64,000 nucleotides of DNA. Origin: Candidatus Sulfotelmatobacter sp. (GTDB lineage: Bacteria; Acidobacteriota; Terriglobia; Terriglobales; Acidobacteriaceae). The notes under the pieces were generated by a model. It had not been told where the DNA came from. It ran no database searches and saw only the letters and a list, made by a program, of their open reading frames with translations. Below are positions 9,249 to 17,058 of this stretch, in pieces; position 1 is the first letter of the stretch, and every line of letters starts with the position of its first letter. The stretch spans positions 1 through 64,000 of the forward strand of contig JASHOH010000121.1 in assembly GCA_030041215.1 (NCBI GenBank), in the 5' to 3' direction. The position numbers and the translations under genes were made by a program.

Positions 9249-9418
9249 CGATGGCGCCTCGCCAGCTATCCGGCCGCTTGAAGGCCGCCTCCAACGCTGG
9301 TGCTGGTCTTAGCGGCAAGGTGGCAGGGTAACGCCAGAAGTAAGAACCGCGAAGACTCACGGTCGCTTACCGAATGAAGCCGAGAACGTGCCCAGCCGCG
9401 ATCAGTCGGGAATTGGAT

Positions 9419-10696
9419 TCAGCAAGCCAGTTGCTCTCGCGAAATCTTCAGCCCGTTGAGATTGCCTAAGGCAGTGACGGCGATCATTTCGGTACTGAAG
9501 AACTCCCGTGCGATTGCTTGCACCTCATCGGCGGTAACGGCTTCGATTCTTTCCACCAGTTCGTCCAGGTCCTGAAAATGGTCGAAGTACATTTCCTGCC
9601 GCGCCAGATTCGACATGCGCGCCATGCTTGATTCGAGCGAGAGAACGAGACTGCCCTTGAGCTGGTCTTTGGCGCGTCGCAGTTCTTCCTCAGGCACGAG
9701 ATGACTTTTCAGGTTGCGGAACTCGCTCACTACGGATTGCACGACCTTTGGCGCGGAAGCGAGCGAAGTTCCGGCGTAAACGGCCAGGCATCCGGTGTCG
9801 CGATAGGGATTGAGATCGCTATAAATCGAATAGGCCAATCCTTGGCGCTCGCGAATATTCTGAAAAAGCCGCGAGCTCATCCCGCCGCCAAGCAGCGTAT
9901 TGAGAATATAACCGGCGTGGCGCTTCTCGTGCGCAATTGGATATGCAGGAACGCCAATGCAAAGCTGCACCTGCTCCAGAGCCTTCTTGTTGCGCAAGAT
10001 GATGCGGGGAACGATTTTCGGTTCAGCGGAGTGGAAACCGTTCTTGGCTGGCTTCAGGTGCTCGAAGTGTTTGGCCACGAGGTCGACAAAGTGGTCGTGG
10101 TCGAGATGCCCCGCGGCCGCAACGATAATGTTGCCCGGCGCAAAACGATGGCTGTACGTGTCCACAACAGTGTCGCGCTCGAAGTGCTTGACCGTCTCTT
10201 TGGTCCCGAGGATCGGCTTACCGAGCGGGTGATCTTTCCAAAAATTTTGTGTGAAGATTTCATGGACGAGGTAGTCGGGATTGTCCTCATCCATTTTGAT
10301 TTCTTCGAGAATTACACCACGTTCGCGAACGATATCTTGAGCATCAAACGTGGGGTGGAGCACCAGATCGCAGAGAATTTCGAGCGCAACGGGAACATGC
10401 TCATCGAGCACCTTCGCGTTGAAGCAGATACACTCTTTCGAGGTGAATGCATCCATGTTGCCGCCGACGGAATCGACTTGGCGGGCGATCTCTTCCGCGG
10501 TGCGGTGGGTGGTCCCTTTGAAGACCATGTGTTCGATGAAATGCGAGATTCCATTCGACTGCGGGGTTTCATCACGCGAGCCGGTTTCGAGCCAGATGCC
10601 GATCGAGGCCGAACGAATGTTCTCCATCTGCTCGGTAATGACAGTGAGGCCGTGAGGCAGAACCTGACGGCGAATACTACGTACTTCTTTTACCAT
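9419..10696 (-). CDS. M16 family zinc metallopeptidase
   Basis: 425 residues, resembling the mitochondrial-processing-peptidase/PqqL-like single-domain-pair proteins of bacteria. The inverted zinc motif is H52-F-I-E55-H56 (SHFIEHMVFKGT), and the downstream Glu ligand is expected in the EILCDLVLHPTFD-VRERGVILEEI region (about 105-135). The C-terminal half has the usual inactive M16_C repeat with GGGMSSRLFQNIRERQGLAYSIYS. I see no signal peptide, so it is probably cytoplasmic. In other bacteria this gene is sometimes next to pnp or dut, but here it faces uppP (convergent) and is divergent from rlmN. The substrate is unknown. Confidence 0.93.
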   Translation of the reverse strand: MVKEVRSIRRQVLPHGLTVITEQMENIRSASIGIWLETGSRDETPQSNGISHFIEHMVFKGTTHRTAEEIARQVDSVGGNMDAFTSKECICFNAKVLDEHVPVALEILCDLVLHPTFDAQDIVRERGVILEEIKMDEDNPDYLVHEIFTQNFWKDHPLGKPILGTKETVKHFERDTVVDTYSHRFAPGNIIVAAAGHLDHDHFVDLVAKHFEHLKPAKNGFHSAEPKIVPRIILRNKKALEQVQLCIGVPAYPIAHEKRHAGYILNTLLGGGMSSRLFQNIRERQGLAYSIYSDLNPYRDTGCLAVYAGTSLASAPKVVQSVVSEFRNLKSHLVPEEELRRAKDQLKGSLVLSLESSMARMSNLARQEMYFDHFQDLDELVERIEAVTADEVQAIAREFFSTEMIAVTALGNLNGLKISREQLAC

Positions 10697-10843
10697 GCCG
10701 TGCCTTGAATCAATGCAGCGATTTGAATTCTGGAACTTCCCAGTGGAAAACTACTATTACTATTCTTACACACTTGGACGGCTTGATGATGGCAGGCGGA
10801 ACACCGAATTATTCCTTTAGAATCATGCACTTAGCAGAGCCGC

Positions 10844-12052
10844 ATGGCTCTTAACCATAATTGGTACAGGAATGGGCAAAAATTCATGGCAGTTACGTTG
10901 ATGGGCATGAATCGCGACGAGTTGACCACGCTGATGGCCGATGCGGGTCAACCCAGCTATCGTGCCAGACAACTTATCGACGCCGTCTACCGTCAGCGAG
11001 TGCAGGATTTATCTGAAATCTCGACTTTGCCGGAGGACCTGCGGAACTTCCTGGCCACGAGCGGAGTCAGCATCGGTGCTCCATTAATCCAGAGCAGATT
11101 TTTTTCGGAGGATGGCACGGTGAGATATCTGATCGGCTTCGCCGACGGCCAAACGGTAGAAACGGTTTGGATGCCGGAAGGAGACGGCGGCGAAGCGGGC
11201 GACGGCAGCGAAGCCGGAGATGAGGAACTCGCCGGGCCAACCCAACTGGGCCCGGGTCGAGTACGGCGCTCGACGATTTGCATCTCCAGCCAGGTGGGCT
11301 GCGCGGTTGACTGTCAGTTCTGCCTGACAGCGCAGCTGGGCGTGAAGCGAAATCTAAGCGCAGGGGAAATTGTCGGCCAGGTTTGCGCGGTTCTGAAAGA
11401 CCAGAACATCTCTCCCCCGGCAGACCGGATCAACCTGGTTTTCATGGGCATGGGCGAACCCTTTCTCAACTACGACAATTTCATGAAAGCCTCGCGGCTG
11501 CTGGTAGAGGCCGTGGGTATAGCCGAACGGCGAATGACGGTATCGACGGCTGGAATTATCCCGCGCATTCACGATTTCGGAGAAGAACCGATTCGCCCGA
11601 AGCTCGCTATTTCTCTGAACGCCTCGAATGACGCGCTGCGCACGCGGCTGATGCCATTGAACAAGAAGTGGAACCTGGAGATGGTGATTGCCGCTGCAAG
11701 GGACTTTCCCCTACGCACGCGCGAATGGATCACCTTCGAATATGTGCTGCTTGGCGGCGTAAACGACAACCCGGAAAACGCGCGCGAAATCGCGGAATTG
11801 CTGCGAGGCCTTCGCTGCAAAGTAAATCTGATTGCGCTGAATCCCGGGCCGGGGATCGAGTTCAGCACTCCGGACGCGGAAAGGGTTGAGGCTTTCCAAA
11901 AAGTATTACGGGACAACGGAATCCCGGCCTACATTCGGCGTCCGCGCGGGCGCGACATCTACGCCGCCTGCGGCCAGCTCAAGCGGACGATTGAGGCTGC
12001 AACCCCGCCGGAAGCCCAGTTGCATTCAATTTCTCCGCCGCGGCCGCACTGA
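10844..12052 (+). CDS. rlmN: 23S rRNA (adenine-C2)-methyltransferase RlmN
   Basis: 402 residues. A radical-SAM enzyme that methylates A2503 of 23S rRNA and A37 of some tRNAs. The cluster motif is C153-A-V-D-C157-Q-F-C160, and the C-terminal methyl-carrier Cys is C376 in GRDIYAACGQLK. GMGEPFLNYDN and the SLNASND motif are intact. Residues 111-138 hold an unusual acidic low-complexity insert (EGDGGEAGDGSEAGDEE) before the radical-SAM barrel. The start is uncertain: ATG at 10844 or internal ATGs at 10886/10907 (MAVTLMGMNRDEL). Its last 74 bases overlap the 3' end of the opposing histidine kinase gene. Confidence 0.95.
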   Translation: MALNHNWYRNGQKFMAVTLMGMNRDELTTLMADAGQPSYRARQLIDAVYRQRVQDLSEISTLPEDLRNFLATSGVSIGAPLIQSRFFSEDGTVRYLIGFADGQTVETVWMPEGDGGEAGDGSEAGDEELAGPTQLGPGRVRRSTICISSQVGCAVDCQFCLTAQLGVKRNLSAGEIVGQVCAVLKDQNISPPADRINLVFMGMGEPFLNYDNFMKASRLLVEAVGIAERRMTVSTAGIIPRIHDFGEEPIRPKLAISLNASNDALRTRLMPLNKKWNLEMVIAAARDFPLRTREWITFEYVLLGGVNDNPENAREIAELLRGLRCKVNLIALNPGPGIEFSTPDAERVEAFQKVLRDNGIPAYIRRPRGRDIYAACGQLKRTIEAATPPEAQLHSISPPRPH

Positions 12053-13751
12053 TCGGGATTTCAATACAGATTGTGACCACGCCGCTGTGGTCCTTTTTCC
12101 AGGAAAGATGCCCATGGTGTTGTTTCAGAATGCCCTGGCAGGCAGTGAGTCCGAGACCCGAAAGAGCGGCATCCTGCCCGGTCTCGTCCACTGGTTCTAA
12201 CAATTCGTTCTTCGCATCGATCCCTGCTCGGCCCGTGGAAATCTTCACTACGGCGAAACTGTCCTCCCGGCTTGCGCAAATCCTCACGCTCGCGCCGCCC
12301 TGTTGACGAGCAGTAAGTAGTGCATCGCCGATCGTCTGTACGCAAACTTGAAGCAATTGGTTGGAATCTCCCTGGACCAGCAGTAAACCTTGCGCGATGT
12401 CAGTAGAGACATCCACCTTCAGATTTTGCCACTGCGCCTCTGAAAGCTTCACAGCAGTACGCAACAAAGAAGTTAGATCTACAGCCGATATCGTGACGGG
12501 CTTTTGTTTCGCAAAGCTCAGCAGACTGGCCACCAGCGAGCGGGTCCGCCGCGCGTGTTGCGCCAGTTTTTCCGCCAATTCTTTCTGGCCGGGTGTCATC
12601 GGCGTGCACAGCAGCAGATCGGAATATCCCAGCAAGGCGGTGATGGGATTGTTCAGCTCATGTGCCACTCCGCCGACGAGCTGTCCGGTGGAAGCCAGCT
12701 TCTCCGACTCTGTAATCTGCGCTTGCAAACGCTTGAGATTGTCTACGGAATCGCGAGAATGAGCCAGCAGCCGCAGCAATTCACGATCAAACAGACGCTG
12801 CCGTACAAAGACCATGATGCCCATCAGCAGCATCGCGACGAACGTTGCCAGCACGCGGAAACTGCGGATGGGCGCCGGGATCGTTCTGTCTGTCAGCGCC
12901 CACGCGGCAAAAAGGAGAAGCGAAAATGCCGCAATCATACCCAGCCGGGAGAGCGATACTCCATGCGACGGCGAACCCGATGTAACGCCGGGCCGCGGTT
13001 CGCGCACTCTCGTCCAGATCCCGATCAGACTGAACCACGCCATCGAAACCGCCAATGGCACATCGTAGAGACTTCCTGTGTAGTAGGCTTTCCGGCTGAT
13101 GGCGTAATTGGCTACATAAGAGCTGATTCCGTAAGTGACAGTGGCTCCAAGAAAATTGGCGTAGAGAGATTTCCAGCCGCTTCCGCTTGCGTGATAACAG
13201 AGGATCAGGGCAACAACGAATGCCAGTTTCTCGACCGTGTACAGCGAATTCAGATTGTGACCATAGACGCCGCCGTCCGGGATAACATATTGCCACGGGA
13301 TCACCGTCAGCACGTACAGATATATCCACCACACGAAGAGAAGAGCAAAATCAAGGTGTCGCAACCCCGTGCCATAAACATCCTCCGCAGCGTGAGGCCG
13401 CAATGCCAGCGCAGCCATCAACGGAACGATGTGCAGGAAAAGAACAATATCTCCTGCAAACAGGTCGGGGACATCCTGCCACAGCCAGACTTCGAAATAC
13501 GTCCAAAATAATTGATAAACGAACCACAGCCCGATCCCCGCGGCCAGCAGAGACCAGAACAGGCGCAACCGTCCCTTCGATCGCAAGGCATGAGGAATAA
13601 AGCAAACAGTTCCAGACAACAGGAGGACACACTGGATCACGTCACTGAGAGCCGTGAGACCAAACGAGTGCCTAAGCAGCAGCGCACCCGCCACCACTAC
13701 CGCGAGGCTAGCCGCGATTATGGCCGTCCAGAGTTTGGCGTAGTGGCGCAC
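11979..13751 (-). CDS. Membrane sensor histidine kinase with degenerate ATP-binding domain
   Basis: 590 residues, GTG start at 13751 with AAAGGGA upstream. About nine hydrophobic segments fill residues 8-315 (multi-span sensor, no PAS domain recognised). The HisKA dimerisation helix carries the phospho-acceptor H364 in GGVAHELNNPITALLGY. The HATPase_c domain (about 425-567) is eroded. The N-box asparagine is replaced (IGDAL, D476), and the G1 box is STGRAGID (505-512) instead of DxGxG. The G2 box keeps SGLGL. The kinase may bind ATP poorly, act mainly as a phosphatase or work as a pseudokinase. No response regulator is on its strand; a NarL-type pair starts on the opposite strand 333 bp away. 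Confidence 0.85.
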   Translation of the reverse strand: MRHYAKLWTAIIAASLAVVVAGALLLRHSFGLTALSDVIQCVLLLSGTVCFIPHALRSKGRLRLFWSLLAAGIGLWFVYQLFWTYFEVWLWQDVPDLFAGDIVLFLHIVPLMAALALRPHAAEDVYGTGLRHLDFALLFVWWIYLYVLTVIPWQYVIPDGGVYGHNLNSLYTVEKLAFVVALILCYHASGSGWKSLYANFLGATVTYGISSYVANYAISRKAYYTGSLYDVPLAVSMAWFSLIGIWTRVREPRPGVTSGSPSHGVSLSRLGMIAAFSLLLFAAWALTDRTIPAPIRSFRVLATFVAMLLMGIMVFVRQRLFDRELLRLLAHSRDSVDNLKRLQAQITESEKLASTGQLVGGVAHELNNPITALLGYSDLLLCTPMTPGQKELAEKLAQHARRTRSLVASLLSFAKQKPVTISAVDLTSLLRTAVKLSEAQWQNLKVDVSTDIAQGLLLVQGDSNQLLQVCVQTIGDALLTARQQGGASVRICASREDSFAVVKISTGRAGIDAKNELLEPVDETGQDAALSGLGLTACQGILKQHHGHLSWKKDHSGVVTICIEIPISAAAAEKLNATGLPAGLQPQSSA

Positions 13752-13916
13752 AAAGAGTCCCTTTCAGGGGGTGACCAGTTTCCACTCTGTTTCCGTAGCA
13801 GCTTTGCCGTTGAGAGTGTGGAATAGACCACTTCCAACAATGCGCAGCCCGCCTGCGCTGACGATTGCACTCCCGTGGTTATTTTAGACTTAGATTACAG
13901 CAGGATCGGATTACTC

Positions 13917-13933
13917 AAGTAATCACATTACTT
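13917..13933. promoter_or_regulatory. Inverted repeat in the divergent kinase-kinase intergenic region
   Basis: AAGTAAT-CAC-ATTACTT is a perfect 7-bp inverted repeat with a 3-bp centre, between the two divergent sensor kinase genes (gap 13752-14084). The size and position fit an operator for a dimeric regulator, perhaps the NarL-type regulator encoded nearby. The rest of this 333-bp gap shows no gene. Confidence 0.45.
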
Positions 13934-14084
13934 AGGCGTAAGATAGCCATGAGCCACCGATTATCCATGCAACTTCCAGGGGTAGGCCAATGTCCACCCT
14001 CTTTTTATTTGATTGCACCATTTGTAATCAATAATATGCGTGGCAAGTTAGGTCTGCCGGACCGGGCGGCGGGAGTGATCCGCA

Positions 14085-15899
14085 GTGCAGAGTGAAACAA
14101 AACATTTTTCCGGATCAAGGGCACAAGCTCCCTTAGATCCTAGCGAGATCCGGCGAACCGAGCGCTGGCTGGCGACGGCGCGGGTCTTTCTGGCGGTTTC
14201 GGCCCTGGTGGCTATCCGCATGGATCCCACGCAGTTGGGCCACTCCAATGCGGCCTACGGCTTGTTCGTTTTCTATCTTGCAAACGGCATCGGCATCATG
14301 ATGCTGTTGCGGAGGCGGAAAGCTTCCACTCCGGCCTTCCGTTTTCTCGTCCACGCTGCGGATATCGTGTGGCCCGCATTTATTTCAGTCTTTGCCGAAG
14401 GGCCCCGCAGCCCATTTTTTCTTTTCTTTGTTTTTGTGTTGACGGCCGCGGCTTATCGATGGGGAATCTGGGAAACCCTGAGCACAGCAGCGGCTGAGGT
14501 CCTGCTGCTGTGGGGCGAGAGCTTTGTTCTATTGCATGTGTGGGCGCGAGGCGGAAAACTCCCGTGGCACGTTTTGGCCGGCCTGCAAATCAACGTCTCT
14601 GAATTTGAGCCTAAGCGACTGTTCATGCTATCGGTGTATCTGCTTGTCATGGGCTTGCTGCTCGGTTATCTGGCGGAGCAGCAGAAAAAACTGCGCGCCG
14701 AGAAGGCAGCCGTGACTCGCATGCTAGCAAAGGTACGCGTGGAAGCAGGCCTGACGGGGACCTTACAACAGATGTGCGAAGAAATTGCCGAGATGTACTC
14801 GGCATCGCGGCTTCTGGTTGCCTCTCAGGAAATCCATAGTCACAGGAGCTTTCTCGGGGAGTTGCGTAACCCAAATACCGCGGCTGCTGAATTTGTGTGG
14901 CTCGACTCCACTCCGCGCGACGCGAAGATATTTCTCAACGACTTTCCTGGAGATGTTTGCTATGCCAGGCTGGAGAAAGACCGTTGGTCCGTGACCGCGC
15001 TGGATGGTGACGGTAATCCTGTTCCGTCGCCCGCGAACGCGCCTTTGATGCGATTGTGCGAAAGGCAGCCTTTCCAATCGATGATTTCTCTTTCGTTCGT
15101 CTTCGGCGGCGAGTGGCGGGGCCGCCTGTTCGTCTTCGAGCCTTCCTGGCGCGGCGATACGCAAGAGGAGCTGCGGTTCCTGCTCGATGTGCTGCATCAG
15201 GTCGGGCCCGCGGTGTACAACGTTTATCTGCTGCATCGATTGCGCCGGCGCGCGGGAGCGGCCGAGCGCGCGCGCTTTGCGCGTGAACTCCATGACGGGG
15301 CGGTGCAGTCGCTGATTGCCGTCGAAATGCAGGTCGATGTTCTGCGCCGGCAGGCGGAGACTTCGCCCGACATTGTGGGCAGCGAACTCCGGCGCATTCA
15401 AGGTCTGCTGCGCGAAGAAGTGCTCAAGCTTCGTGAGCTGATGCAGCAGATGAAGTCGATCGACGTAGACTCGCGCAGGTTCAGGAATATCGTCATCGAT
15501 ACGGTGGAGCGCTTTGAACGCGAGACCGGAATCTCGGCGCGCTTCGTCACCGATATCGAAAAATTCGAGATCCCGGACAAAGTCTGCCGCGAGCTGGTGC
15601 GGATCATCCAGGAAGGTCTGGTGAATGTGCGCAAGCACAGCCAGGCGCGGCACGCGCTGGTACGCCTGAGCTCAAACGACATTTATTGGAACCTTACGAT
15701 CGAAGATGACGGAAAAGGTTTCCCATTCTCAGGCCGCTTGTCCCAGGACGAACTCGAACATATGGGCAAGGGCCCGGTGATCATTAAAGAACGAGTGCGT
15801 TTGATTGCGGGCGCGCTCACGTTAGAATCGAATCCCGGTATGGGCGCACGTCTGGAAGTAAAAGTACCTAAAACGGGAGAATTCCCTCATGAACTTTAG
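14085..15899 (+). CDS. Sensor histidine kinase, NarL-type (HisKA_3)
   Basis: 604 residues; GTG start at 14085 behind GGCGGGAG. Residues 27-200 hold five to six membrane helices (for example [18 protein letters not shown]). A GAF-like region (about 220-380) follows. HisKA_3 has ARFARELHDGAVQSL with phospho-acceptor H403. HATPase has an N-box (QEGLVNVRKH, N514) and G1 box DDGKGF (541-546). The G2 region reads GKGPVIIKERV, departing from the usual GLxGMRERV. The stop codon overlaps the start of the response regulator by 11 bp, so the pair is translationally coupled. Signal unknown. Confidence 0.93.
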   Translation: MQSETKHFSGSRAQAPLDPSEIRRTERWLATARVFLAVSALVAIRMDPTQLGHSNAAYGLFVFYLANGIGIMMLLRRRKASTPAFRFLVHAADIVWPAFISVFAEGPRSPFFLFFVFVLTAAAYRWGIWETLSTAAAEVLLLWGESFVLLHVWARGGKLPWHVLAGLQINVSEFEPKRLFMLSVYLLVMGLLLGYLAEQQKKLRAEKAAVTRMLAKVRVEAGLTGTLQQMCEEIAEMYSASRLLVASQEIHSHRSFLGELRNPNTAAAEFVWLDSTPRDAKIFLNDFPGDVCYARLEKDRWSVTALDGDGNPVPSPANAPLMRLCERQPFQSMISLSFVFGGEWRGRLFVFEPSWRGDTQEELRFLLDVLHQVGPAVYNVYLLHRLRRRAGAAERARFARELHDGAVQSLIAVEMQVDVLRRQAETSPDIVGSELRRIQGLLREEVLKLRELMQQMKSIDVDSRRFRNIVIDTVERFERETGISARFVTDIEKFEIPDKVCRELVRIIQEGLVNVRKHSQARHALVRLSSNDIYWNLTIEDDGKGFPFSGRLSQDELEHMGKGPVIIKERVRLIAGALTLESNPGMGARLEVKVPKTGEFPHEL

Positions 15900-16575
15900 A
15901 AAGCCTCAGATTCGAATTGTGATCGCCGATGACCATCCTATTTTCCGCGATGGCCTGCGGCGATTGCTGGAAGCGGAGCCGGACTTGAAGGTAATCGGAG
16001 AGGCTTCGGACGGCGCGGAAGCAGTGCGGCTGGCCCGCCAGCTGAAACCAGACTTGCTTCTGCTGGACCTGGCCATGCCGAAGCATCCGGGCCTGGAAGC
16101 ACTGCGCGACCTCAGCACAGGCGCTACAGCTGCGCCGGTGCGCGTAATTCTTCTGACCGCCGCAGCTGAGAAGAGTCAGATCGTCGAGGCGCTGCAACTG
16201 GGCGCCCGCGGAGTCGTATTGAAAGACTCGGCCACACAATTACTGCTCAAGGCAATTCACACCGTCATGTCAGGAGAGTATTGGGTCGGGCGGGAAAGCG
16301 TCTCCAATCTGGTGCAGTATCTCAGGATGCTCGTGCAATCATCAAGCGACGAAGCGCGGCAGAGAAAATTTGGCCTCACCCCGCGCGAACTGGAAATTGT
16401 TGCTGCCGTAGTGGCTGGATACTCCAACAAAGAAATCGCCGAATACTTCAAGATCAGCGAAGACACCGTCAAACATCATCTCAGCAACATTTTCGATAAA
16501 CTCGGCGTCTCAACCAGGCTCGAGCTTGCTCTGTTTGCCGTCAACCAATCACTTCCCCTGAAAAGTATCGGATAG
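15889..16575 (+). CDS. NarL/FixJ-family response regulator
   Basis: 228 residues. The receiver domain (6-125) has the acidic pair D14/D15 and phospho-acceptor D60 in LLLLDLAMP; the conserved Lys lies in VVLKDSA. The C-terminal LuxR-type HTH (about 162-220) reads LTPRELEIVAAVVAGYSNKEIAE followed by the recognition helix TVKHHLSNIFDKL. It overlaps the sensor kinase gene by 11 bp, so the two form one operon and almost surely a cognate pair. Possible targets include its own promoter region (inverted repeat at 13917) and the orphan pilin gene 185 bp downstream; both are guesses. Confidence 0.95.
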   Translation: MNFRKPQIRIVIADDHPIFRDGLRRLLEAEPDLKVIGEASDGAEAVRLARQLKPDLLLLDLAMPKHPGLEALRDLSTGATAAPVRVILLTAAAEKSQIVEALQLGARGVVLKDSATQLLLKAIHTVMSGEYWVGRESVSNLVQYLRMLVQSSSDEARQRKFGLTPRELEIVAAVVAGYSNKEIAEYFKISEDTVKHHLSNIFDKLGVSTRLELALFAVNQSLPLKSIG

Positions 16576-16760
16576 ACGGCAGCTGAAATTCCAAAATTGG
16601 GAAGGCGATGGCACGAATGGGCCATTGGCGAGTAGGTGCCCGAAGCCTACCATTCGCTTAGGTACCCAGCCTCGGAATTGAGTTACGAGATTCGCGCTTC
16701 TCTCTCGCTGCGTCGAACTCGTGGGGACAGGTAAGACAATTCTGAAGGAGCCCGCAGCAG

Positions 16761-16916
16761 ATGCTGAAAAAACTGTGGAAGGACGAGAGCGGTCAGGATA
16801 TCGCCGAGTACGCTGTAATGCTGGCGGTGATTCTCGTGATCGTAGTCGGCACGATCCAGCTTATTGGCACGAATGCAAACAACGTATTCTCCTCCGTTGC
16901 CAGCGCGATCCAATAG
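16761..16916 (+). CDS. flp: Flp/Fap-type pilin, orphan copy
   Basis: A 51-residue protein starting MLKKLWKDESGQDIAEYAVM. The start is fixed by GAAGGAG 10 nt upstream. It has a short basic leader ending in Gly11, then QDIAEYAVML and a hydrophobic stem (VILVIVVGTIQLIG). It ends NANNVFSSVASAIQ. This is the class of type IVb prepilin cleaved by a TadV-like peptidase after Gly, with the conserved Glu at mature position 5. It is nearly identical from the cleavage site onward to the pilin at 41046-41207, more than 24 kb away. No other tad gene is adjacent. It lies just downstream of a response regulator. Confidence 0.92.
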   Translation: MLKKLWKDESGQDIAEYAVMLAVILVIVVGTIQLIGTNANNVFSSVASAIQ

Positions 16917-17058
16917 CAATTCCGACGTCTTCGAGACTCGCTCGTTGCCCTTTATTTTCGGCCAGTCTCGAATCGCGAGCACGAAACTCGCGAAAAAAAC
17001 ACCCGTCCCTATTCCGCCAATCCGATCCAGGAATTGGTTTTCCAGCTTTCGCAGCGCT

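Noticed and set aside
12504-13511. 335-residue plus-strand frame
   Set aside because: Complement of the histidine kinase gene; very Arg/Gln-rich with no domain pattern.
16970-16995. Hairpin CGCGAG/CTCGCG after the orphan pilin
   Set aside because: It is followed by A's, not T's, on the plus strand, so it does not fit a terminator.
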